This document shows, piece by piece, positions 1 to 6,835 of a stretch of 64,000 nt of DNA; the first letter of the stretch is position 1, and each line of letters begins with the position of its first letter. Under the pieces are notes generated by a model that ran no database searches, was not told where the DNA came from, and saw only the letters and a program-made list of their open reading frames with translations. Source of the stretch: JAGOFO01 sp964522105 (GTDB lineage: Bacteria > Myxococcota_A > UBA9042 > DTJE01); assembly GCA_964522105.1 (NCBI GenBank), contig CAZFVA010000001.1, positions 62,001 to 126,000 on the forward strand, written 5' to 3'. Position numbers and translations under genes: made by a program.

Positions 1-1
1 C

Positions 2-1015
2 AGAGATGACGTCAACACCGATGCGTACAGAAACCAGATCTATCTGCTTGAAGAAGACGGCGCCAGGCCGATCTACTCGAACTGGGACTACAATTACTAT
101 GATCCGGTGGTCACGTCAGCCGGTACGATCTACGACAGACTGGCTGCATTTGAAATGCTGACCGACCCGCGCAACTACTTCATCGGCACCGACAAGCAGG
201 CTGACGTGAAGAAGTACTATGTGAACTACGGCTCAGTCTTCCGTGATGGCGTTAACAACCTGCTGGGCGGGTTGCTGGCAAACAACGCGGACAATTACGG
301 CTGGTGCATTCTTCTGCATCCTGTCAGCGATCAGCCGATCGGCTTCGGACCACGTGATTTCGTCGGCAGCGATTACGCCAGCGCAGGCTGCCTTGAACAG
401 TACAAAGGCTGCTTCACGAAGAGCGGCAGTGCGCCGGACAAGCTTCGTTCAATTCACCGCGCTGATGAATCGGTAACCAATCCGTGCGCAACTGGTGAAA
501 TGCTGGCTGACGTCGAAGGTAAGGCCCTTGAGCCGGAACCACAGTACACGTTCCCGACCACCCAGTTCCGTATTCCAATGCTGGCCGCCTATTACGGGTT
601 CTCGATGCTGACCTCCAACTTCGACCGGTCATTCATGGATATGACCCGCGTCTGGCTGCAGGGCGATGCATTTGATATCACGATGCCGGTCGGCGCTATA
701 ATCGCGACGTGTGAAGATCGCTTCACAGGCAAGATTTACACAGCGTACAAGCTTAATGATGGCAAGTACTACCCCGGTTACGACCTGGTCAAGCAGTGTG
801 ACGAAATCTACAGGTGCTACGACGAAGTACTTAACGATTCACTGACACCGGATGAAACCAAGAAGTGCGAAATCATTGCCAAGACGTCCAAGGCGATCTC
901 GGAACTGACGATTGACGACCTGCGCGGCACATACCTGTGGCATCCGCTGCAGTTCCTTGTCGGCAAGCTTGAGCTGATCCGCACCATGTACGTTGACTAC
1001 GAATTCAACTACTGA
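2..1015 (+). CDS. C-terminal part of a large protein, unrecognised (truncated by window edge)
   Basis: The reading frame is open from the first bases and the in-frame sequence upstream of the first possible start (GTG at 107) is protein-like (Tyr/Asn/Asp-rich), so this is the 3' end of a gene that begins outside the window. The visible 337 residues are soluble, without membrane segments, and contain eight Cys spread over the chain, as in exported disulfide-containing proteins. Pieces such as AISELTIDDLRGTYLWHPLQFLV and the aromatic C-terminus YVDYEFNY recall the ends of large secreted zinc-metalloprotease-like proteins of deltaproteobacteria, but I see no catalytic motif here and do not assign a family. 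It is followed by 141 bases without a gene. Confidence 0.6.
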   Translation, partial: RDDVNTDAYRNQIYLLEEDGARPIYSNWDYNYYDPVVTSAGTIYDRLAAFEMLTDPRNYFIGTDKQADVKKYYVNYGSVFRDGVNNLLGGLLANNADNYGWCILLHPVSDQPIGFGPRDFVGSDYASAGCLEQYKGCFTKSGSAPDKLRSIHRADESVTNPCATGEMLADVEGKALEPEPQYTFPTTQFRIPMLAAYYGFSMLTSNFDRSFMDMTRVWLQGDAFDITMPVGAIIATCEDRFTGKIYTAYKLNDGKYYPGYDLVKQCDEIYRCYDEVLNDSLTPDETKKCEIIAKTSKAISELTIDDLRGTYLWHPLQFLVGKLELIRTMYVDYEFNY

Positions 1016-1156
1016 TCCCCCTGCTGATCCAATTTCCGCACCAACGCATCACACACCATCACAGCGGTTGTGAACCGAACAAAAAAGCAGGATAATCAGC
1101 TTCCAGTCAAGATCGTCGGACATCTGGCCAGACTGGAACATGACTCGGAGGGCGAC

Positions 1157-1480
1157 GTGAAAAGGGCCGTCTGGTTTCTTTCGCTGTTAATGCTTGTTGC
1201 CGCAGGATGCGGTCCAATTTCTGCGACCAAAGCGATTTCAAGGGCGGAACGGTCACTGGCGGCAGCAGAAGCTGCCGGAGCCGAGGCCAAGTGCCCGTAT
1301 GAACACACCGGTGCTGTCGCTTTCCTTGAATACGCCCGTGACCGTGAAGGCATATCCGAATTCGAAGCTGCTGCCATGTTTGCTGACAAGGCTTTCAATC
1401 TTGCGGAACAGGCGAAGGTAAAGGCCGCCCTTACGGGCGACGGCAAGCAGGCTCAGCTTGAATCAGGGGGTTCAAAATGA
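1157..1480 (+). CDS. DUF4398-like lipoprotein
   Basis: 107-residue lipoprotein. The GTG at 1157 is chosen because it is preceded by GGAGGG and opens directly on a signal peptide (KRAVWFLSLLMLVAAGC) with lipobox VAAGC; an upstream in-frame start at 1070 would add 29 hydrophilic residues before the signal. The mature part is an Ala/Glu-rich helical region (AERSLAAAEAAGAEAKCPYE ... EAAAMFADKAFNLAEQAK) of the DUF4398 type often encoded just before OmpA lipoproteins. It shares this helical unit with the N-terminus of the next protein. The stop overlaps the next start (ATGA), so the two are translationally coupled. Probable role: periplasmic, envelope-associated partner of the OmpA lipoprotein. Confidence 0.75.
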   Translation: MKRAVWFLSLLMLVAAGCGPISATKAISRAERSLAAAEAAGAEAKCPYEHTGAVAFLEYARDREGISEFEAAAMFADKAFNLAEQAKVKAALTGDGKQAQLESGGSK

Positions 1481-2508
1481 CCAGAACCTCCTTCGCTGCT
1501 TCAATCTTTGTGGCATTGCTTTCCGCGACCCTGCTTTCATCTGGCTGCCTTATTCAGTCAGCCGTAAACAAACGGGCTGACGACGTTTCAAAGCTTCTGG
1601 GTGACCAGAAAGAATCAATGTACAACTGCACCCCCAAAGAACTGGCAAAGGCCGAAGCTTTTGCGGAATTCGCCAGGCACGAAAGTTCAAGGGGCCGTTC
1701 GGTCAAGGCAAAGAAGTTCATCACCGAAGCAGAGCAGTTTGCCGAAAAGGCTTTCGAGATTTCGCGCGACCCGCGCTGCCTGAATGACGCTGACGGCGAC
1801 CTGATTCCGGATCGCAACGACAAATGCCAGAATCAGGCCGAAGATATTGATCAATTTGAAGACACTGATGGCTGTCCTGACCCCGACAATGATGGCGATG
1901 GCGTGCTGGACAAGGCTGACGCATGTCCGCAGGCCCCTGGGCCATTCCATAACAAAGGCTGCCCGGTAACTGATGCGGACGGCGACGGCGTACCGGACAA
2001 AGAAGACGGATGTCCGCAGGCAAAAGGCCCGATTTCCAACCGTGGATGCCCGTTTGCAGACAGTGATGACGACGGACTGCTTGACCCCGATGATAAATGT
2101 CCAATGGACAAAGGACCTGCCGACAACGGTGGTTGTCCGTACAAACGCATTGAAATCACAGAAAAAAAGATTGAGCTGAAAGAAAAGGTCTTCTTTAATT
2201 TCGGAAAAACGACGATCAGACCGGAATCTTCGGCGCTGCTCGATGAAGTTGCCGGGGCGCTTAACGACCATCCGAACCTGACTGTTGACATCGAAGGCCA
2301 CACCGACGACGTCGGCAACGACAAAGCAAACCTGAAACTTTCTCAGGGACGTGCTGAATCGGTAAGAAATTACATGATCAAGCGCGGCGTTCAGGCAGAC
2401 AGGATGAGGGCCATCGGTTACGGCGAGGAGCGCCCGATAGATGACAATTCATCCGAAGAAGGAAGGGGCGTCAACCGCAGAGTTGAATTCGTCATTACCT
2501 CAAAATAA
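1477..2508 (+). CDS. OmpA-family lipoprotein with TSP3 calcium repeats
   Basis: 343 residues. Signal peptide with lipobox LLSSGC, then a helical segment related to the preceding DUF4398-like lipoprotein (Cys, followed by ELAKAEAFAEFARHE), then thrombospondin type-3 repeats at about 105-220 with DxDxDGxxD-type loops and Cys-Pro pairs that bind Ca2+, and a C-terminal OmpA domain (about 230-343) carrying the peptidoglycan-binding signature TVDIEGHTDDVGND and NRRVEF. The protein should be anchored to the outer membrane by lipid and hold peptidoglycan through its OmpA domain. Start ATG at 1477 overlaps the stop of the preceding gene by four bases. Family assignment is secure; the specific role is not known. 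Confidence 0.88.
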   Translation: MTRTSFAASIFVALLSATLLSSGCLIQSAVNKRADDVSKLLGDQKESMYNCTPKELAKAEAFAEFARHESSRGRSVKAKKFITEAEQFAEKAFEISRDPRCLNDADGDLIPDRNDKCQNQAEDIDQFEDTDGCPDPDNDGDGVLDKADACPQAPGPFHNKGCPVTDADGDGVPDKEDGCPQAKGPISNRGCPFADSDDDGLLDPDDKCPMDKGPADNGGCPYKRIEITEKKIELKEKVFFNFGKTTIRPESSALLDEVAGALNDHPNLTVDIEGHTDDVGNDKANLKLSQGRAESVRNYMIKRGVQADRMRAIGYGEERPIDDNSSEEGRGVNRRVEFVITSK

Positions 2509-2552
2509 CCTGGCAATACGGAACTTCTTACTGATTGAAATGGAGCACACAG

Positions 2553-3788
2553 ATGGCGTTTCTTGATGGAAAGGAAGTCCTGCTGGGCGTGACCGGCGGC
2601 ATCGCAGCATACAAATCGGCGTTGTTGGCACGCGAACTGATGAAGGCCGGGGCGACTGTTTCAACGGTTCTTACTGAATCTGCCAGGGAATTCATAACGC
2701 CACTGACTTTTGAATCACTGACCGGTCAGCCATGTCGCGTGGACGCCGATATGTTTGCCGGCCTGAAAAGCAAGAACCACATTGGTGTCGCCAGAGACAA
2801 AGACCTCGCCGTCATCGCACCGGCAACAGCTACTACGCTTGCCAGACTTGCCACAGGATCGGCCGACAATATGCTGTCAGCGACGATTCTGGCGGCTGTC
2901 TGCCCTGTTGTCGTTTCACCGGCAATGCACACGCAGATGTGGCTGTCGGTACCGGTCCAGCGGAACGTAGAAATCCTGAAACAGGACCCCAGATACATAA
3001 TTGTACCCCCCGGCGACGGCGAACTGGCTTCCGGCGACCGCGGCCCCGGCCGACTGCCGTCGATTGAGCGCATAATGCAGTATTGCATTGCGGCCATGAC
3101 ACCTAAGACGCTCAAAGGTAGAACGGTTGTAGTCACAGGTGGTCCGACTCGCGAACACATCGACCCGATCAGGGTGATTACCAACCCGTCATCGGGCAGG
3201 ATGGGGATGGCGCTGGCGGAAGCGGCCGGACGTCGTGGCGCATCAGTCAGGCTGATTCTGGGCCCGTGCGATATTGCACCGGACCTTGAAGGCCCCGGGG
3301 CTGGCTGGACTGTCGAACGTGTCGAAACCACACTTGATATGCTTGAGGCCGTGAAGCGGGCCTGCATCGGCGCTGATGCGCTGGTAATGGCCGCCGCACC
3401 TGCCGATGAAAGACCTTCGCGGTCATCAGAAACCAAGATAGGCAAAGAAGGCTTCGGCCGCGCAATTGAAATCGAACCGAACCCCGACATTCTGCTGACG
3501 CTGGCTCCGGCTCTGACCGGGATGGCCGTCATGGCGTTTGCTGCAGAAAGCCTGGTCGGAGTCGAAGGCGCCGTTGCCAAAATGAAACGCAAACACGCCG
3601 ACCTTCTTTTTGCCAATCCAGCAGGAAACGGGCGCGGATTTGGAAATATCCCGGACGAAGGCATTCTTGTCAGGGCATCAGGTGAATCAAAGAATTTTTC
3701 CAGCATGTCGAAAGAACTGCTGGCGGACCTGTTGATTGACGAACTGGTTCCCGTAATTGATTCAAAACGCCGCATGACAGGTGTCTGA
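2553..3788 (+). CDS. coaBC: Bifunctional phosphopantothenoylcysteine decarboxylase / phosphopantothenate-cysteine ligase
   Basis: 411 residues; two steps of coenzyme A synthesis. The N-terminal CoaC flavoprotein half (about 1-180) has the GVTGGIAAYK flavin motif and the catalytic His76 (KNHIGVA). The C-terminal CoaB half (about 185-411) has the NPSSGRMG nucleotide motif at 211-218. ATG at 2553 is preceded by GGAG at 2542; the in-frame TTG at 2535 is less likely. Two active-site positions differ from the E. coli pattern: PAMH replaces PAMN (His126) and the flap reads ELASGDRGPGRL, so the usual LACG cysteine is Ser160. Actinobacterial CoaBC proteins carry comparable PAMH and Cys-less flaps, so the enzyme is probably active. 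First gene of a closely spaced row with udg, kdd and tdk. Confidence 0.92.
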   Translation: MAFLDGKEVLLGVTGGIAAYKSALLARELMKAGATVSTVLTESAREFITPLTFESLTGQPCRVDADMFAGLKSKNHIGVARDKDLAVIAPATATTLARLATGSADNMLSATILAAVCPVVVSPAMHTQMWLSVPVQRNVEILKQDPRYIIVPPGDGELASGDRGPGRLPSIERIMQYCIAAMTPKTLKGRTVVVTGGPTREHIDPIRVITNPSSGRMGMALAEAAGRRGASVRLILGPCDIAPDLEGPGAGWTVERVETTLDMLEAVKRACIGADALVMAAAPADERPSRSSETKIGKEGFGRAIEIEPNPDILLTLAPALTGMAVMAFAAESLVGVEGAVAKMKRKHADLLFANPAGNGRGFGNIPDEGILVRASGESKNFSSMSKELLADLLIDELVPVIDSKRRMTGV

Positions 3789-3818
3789 CGCGGCTTAAAG
3801 CAGATTTCGGCTTAACAA

Positions 3819-4616
3819 ATGATTGACCAGGATATCCGGACCGAAGCAGCCCATCTGGCATCAGCAATAAGGGCGGTGCTGTCATCAAACATTGACGCTA
3901 TTCCCGATCTTGATACCGGCAGGCGGACGCGCCAGGGGTCGGAGCAGCAAACGACACAGCAGACAGAACCGCAGTCAAGGCAGCAACCGGTGCGACAGGG
4001 GGCCGCTGCACCCGCTGAAAAGGCCCTTCCCGGGCCTGACGAAGGCTTTGCCACTCAACTGCCCGGGGACATCGCCGGACTGCGGGAAGCCGTTGCCGCG
4101 TGCACAAGATGCCGCCTTCATCGCACAAGAAAAAACACGGTGTTTGGCGAAGGACCCCTTAACGCCAGACTTATGATTGTCGGCGAAGGCGCCGGGCCGG
4201 TCGAAGACGAGACTGGACGCCCGTTTGCCGGTGATGCCGGAAAGCTTCTGACCGACATAATCAGGGCGATGGGACTGGACCGCGACACGGACTGTTACAC
4301 CGCCAACGTCATCAAGTGCCGGATTCCCGACGACTCGACGCCGACCCCTGAAATCGTCAGCACATGCAGACACTACCTGGCGGCGCAGATCAAGCTTGTA
4401 AAGCCGCAGTATCTGCTTGTAATGGGTCAGACGGCCGCAACAACGCTGGCCGGGTCGCCTTCCATAACGCGGCTTCGCGGCAGATTTCTGATGCATGATG
4501 ACATCCCGATGATCGTGACGTACCATCCGGCGACCCTGCTGAAAGAACCGACGCTGAAGAGGCAGGTCTGGCAGGACGTGCAATTGATAATGGAACACAT
4601 GAAAACGCGAAAGTGA
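3819..4616 (+). CDS. udg: Uracil-DNA glycosylase, family 4 (4Fe-4S)
   Basis: 265 residues; removes uracil from DNA in base excision repair. The catalytic domain (about 85-265) has motif 1 GEGAGPVED followed by GRPFAGDAGKLL and the C-terminal HPA motif at His236. Four cysteines that would hold the 4Fe-4S cluster are present at 95, 98, 167 and 183 with the family spacing (CxxC, then two Cys 16 apart). Residues 35-80 form a Gln/Arg-rich, low-complexity N-terminal extension not found in short thermophile homologues. It lies 30 bases after coaBC and 12 bases before kdd. A similar extended N-terminus occurs in proteins annotated as phage SPO1 DNA polymerase-related; the enzyme family is the same. 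Confidence 0.88.
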   Translation: MIDQDIRTEAAHLASAIRAVLSSNIDAIPDLDTGRRTRQGSEQQTTQQTEPQSRQQPVRQGAAAPAEKALPGPDEGFATQLPGDIAGLREAVAACTRCRLHRTRKNTVFGEGPLNARLMIVGEGAGPVEDETGRPFAGDAGKLLTDIIRAMGLDRDTDCYTANVIKCRIPDDSTPTPEIVSTCRHYLAAQIKLVKPQYLLVMGQTAATTLAGSPSITRLRGRFLMHDDIPMIVTYHPATLLKEPTLKRQVWQDVQLIMEHMKTRK

Positions 4617-4628
4617 CGAGGTTTATTG

Positions 4629-5669
4629 ATGAAAAGCGCAGGCACCAGATACGGCACGCACCGGGTGATTGAACCGATCGGGACGCTTCCCCAGGCAGCA
4701 TGGAAAGTCAGCAATGCCCTTCCAATACATCCAAGCGAAATCCTGATTGATGTCGAAATGTTAAACGTTGACGCGGCATCTTTTACCCAGATGAAAGAAG
4801 CGTGCAACGGCGACCCTGATGGTGTTGCCCGCCTGATTATGGAAACGGTTACCGCGCGCGGCAAGCAGCATAATCCGGTCACAGGTTCAGGTGGAATGCT
4901 GGTCGGCACGATACGGGAAATCGGCCCGGAATACGACGGACCGATAACTGCAACTGTTGGCGACCGCATTGCCACGCTCGTTTCGCTGTCGCTTACGCCG
5001 CTTCACATTGAAAAGATTAAACACGTCTATATGGACCGCGACCAGGTCGAAATTGACGGATACGCAATCCTGTTTTCAAGCGGCATCGGCGAAAAGCTTC
5101 CTGAAGACTTCTCGCGGGATGCTGCCCTGGCCGCGCTTGACGTGGCCGGCGCACCTGCCCAGGTTTACAGACTTGTGAAGCCCGGGATGGATGTCGGAAT
5201 CATCGGCACCGGCAAGTCCGGCCTTCTGTGTGCAGCCGCCGCAAAAAAGATACTGGGAAACACCGGACGGGTATTCGGGGTCGTCCATCAGCAGTCAATC
5301 CTTGATGAAGTCATGAAATACGGGTACTTCGACGTTCCGATCCTGGCAGACGCCACAAACCCGGTCGACGTCTTCGAAAAAATCGCTGCCGCAACCGGTG
5401 GCAAACTGCTTGATGTCACAATCAACACCACAAACATCAAGGGCACCGAGATGTCCACCGTCCTCTCAACCAGGGACGGGGGCATTGCCTACTACTTCAA
5501 TATGGCCACGTCGTTTACGGCGGCCGCCCTGGGCGCTGAAGGGGCCGGCAAGGACGTGACCTTGCTGATCGGAAACGGCTATGCGCCCGGCCACGCGGCA
5601 ATTACGCTTGATCTGATCAGGTCCGATGAAAAATTGATGAGACTGTTTGATTCAAAGTATTCGACGTAA
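4629..5669 (+). CDS. kdd: L-erythro-3,5-diaminohexanoate dehydrogenase
   Basis: 346 residues. Matches the lysine-fermentation dehydrogenase that oxidises L-erythro-3,5-diaminohexanoate to 3-keto-5-aminohexanoate with NAD(P)+. Diagnostic segments are the N-terminal YGTHRVIEPIGTLPQAAWK, the stretch PVTGSGGMLVGTI, LDVAGAPAQ before the nucleotide-binding region, and the C-terminal ALGAEGAGKDV followed by GNGYAPGHA. The dinucleotide-binding loop reads GIIGTGKSG, close to the family GGGKSG form. ATG at 4629 is preceded by GAGG at 7 bases; the TTG at 4626 is an alternative. No other lysine-fermentation gene (aminomutases, kce, kal) lies in the window, so the enzyme sits apart from its usual partners, in a row with coaBC, udg and tdk. 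Confidence 0.85.
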   Translation: MKSAGTRYGTHRVIEPIGTLPQAAWKVSNALPIHPSEILIDVEMLNVDAASFTQMKEACNGDPDGVARLIMETVTARGKQHNPVTGSGGMLVGTIREIGPEYDGPITATVGDRIATLVSLSLTPLHIEKIKHVYMDRDQVEIDGYAILFSSGIGEKLPEDFSRDAALAALDVAGAPAQVYRLVKPGMDVGIIGTGKSGLLCAAAAKKILGNTGRVFGVVHQQSILDEVMKYGYFDVPILADATNPVDVFEKIAAATGGKLLDVTINTTNIKGTEMSTVLSTRDGGIAYYFNMATSFTAAALGAEGAGKDVTLLIGNGYAPGHAAITLDLIRSDEKLMRLFDSKYST

Positions 5670-5683
5670 CTGCGGGGGCCCTG

Positions 5684-6289
5684 ATGCTGTTTCTGGAACC
5701 ATTTTACGGACTTGAAGTCATCTGTGGCCCGATGTTTTCCGGCAAGAGCGAAGAGCTTATCAGACGGCTCCGCCGGGCACAGATCGCCCGCCAGAGGGTC
5801 CAGATTTTCAAGCCTGCCATTGACAACCGCTATTCTGACGACTGCATCGTTTCCCATTCGGAACATTCGCTTGCCGCACAGGTAGTGAAGAGTTCCGACG
5901 AGATTCTGAGCCTTCTTGATGACAGGGTCCAGGTTGTGGGGATCGATGAAGTGCAGTTCTTTGACGTTGGAATCGTAAAAGTCTGCGAAAAGCTGGCGAA
6001 CCTTGGCAAGCGCGTGATTGTTGCCGGTCTGGACCTTGATTATCGCGGCATCCCGTTTGAACCGGTTCCGCAGTTAATGGCGATTGCCGAATTCGTGACT
6101 AAAACTCTGGCGGTCTGTCACCAGTGCGGTGCGCCGGCCAGCAGAACCCAGCGGATATCTGCAACAAAGGACCGCGTCGTAATTGGCGCAGTTGACTGCT
6201 ATGAAGCCAGATGCCGCAGATGCCACGAGCCGAATCTGCCCGACCAGCTTTCAATGTCACTGAAAGAAGACAACGATTCGTTAAAGTAA
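5684..6289 (+). CDS. tdk: Thymidine kinase
   Basis: 201 residues; phosphorylates thymidine (and deoxyuridine) in the salvage pathway. Walker A GPMFSGKS at 15-22, DEVQFF (Walker B and the catalytic acid region), and the C-terminal zinc-binding pair CHQCG ... CRRCH typical of bacterial type II thymidine kinase. The length is usual for the family. It starts 14 bases after the kdd stop and is probably the last gene of the coaBC-udg-kdd-tdk row. Pairing with a uracil-DNA glycosylase makes a nucleotide-pool and uracil-repair theme plausible, but that is inference from position only. Confidence 0.93.
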   Translation: MLFLEPFYGLEVICGPMFSGKSEELIRRLRRAQIARQRVQIFKPAIDNRYSDDCIVSHSEHSLAAQVVKSSDEILSLLDDRVQVVGIDEVQFFDVGIVKVCEKLANLGKRVIVAGLDLDYRGIPFEPVPQLMAIAEFVTKTLAVCHQCGAPASRTQRISATKDRVVIGAVDCYEARCRRCHEPNLPDQLSMSLKEDNDSLK

Positions 6290-6388
6290 TGCCTGTTGCG
6301 GCCATTCAAGACAAAAAGTGCTTTTCTTTTTCAGTCGGCGTTAATACAATAACCCGCGCACGTTGGCCATAAGCTGGAGTTAGCCTCA

Positions 6389-6820
6389 ATGAAGCGTCTT
6401 GTCGCGTTAGTTCTTACAGTGAGTCTGTTGGGGTTGGGTTGTTATAATACTTACAGAATCCCCGGTTCTGAACTCGAGACACTGCAGACCCCGCCTGAAA
6501 CCGGCACAACCGTAACCGTTACAGCGGTTGATGGTGCCAAAGTCCAGGTGAAGGATGACTCAAGACTGTTCGTCGAGTCTCAGGGCGGCAAGCGCTACCC
6601 GATTACGCCATTCAACTTCAAGATGACGGAATCGCAGCTTGTTGCTTCCGACCGCGACTACATCCTTGCCCGTGACGGCCTCAAGGAAGGCGCGCAGGTC
6701 GAGCTTGTAAGCACGTGGAAATGGGCTCTCGGTATTACCGGTGGTGTCGTTCTCGCAGGTGCCCTCATCGGCCTGATTGCCTGGGCGTCCGCTTCAAGCG
6801 GTTCCTCGACCGGCAACTAA
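6389..6820 (+). CDS. Lipoprotein with C-terminal membrane segment, unknown function
   Basis: 143 residues. Signal peptide and lipobox SLLGLGC; a beta-rich central part (about 30-105) containing VTVTAVDGAKVQVKDDSRLF, and a hydrophobic glycine/alanine segment near the C-terminus (about 112-134) followed by a short SSGSSTGN tail. The combination of a lipid anchor and a second hydrophobic helix is unusual. The next gene starts 15 bases downstream, so it is likely co-transcribed with the transglycosylase fusion. I recognise no domain. Confidence 0.72.
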   Translation: MKRLVALVLTVSLLGLGCYNTYRIPGSELETLQTPPETGTTVTVTAVDGAKVQVKDDSRLFVESQGGKRYPITPFNFKMTESQLVASDRDYILARDGLKEGAQVELVSTWKWALGITGGVVLAGALIGLIAWASASSGSSTGN

Positions 6821-6835
6821 CACTGACGGCTGAAT

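Noticed and set aside
1687..2301. 204-codon reverse open frame opposite the OmpA lipoprotein
   Set aside because: Val/Arg/Phe-rich complement of the Asp-rich TSP3 repeats.
2726..3775. 349-codon reverse open frame opposite coaBC
   Set aside because: Ser/Arg/Pro-rich shadow of a certain gene.
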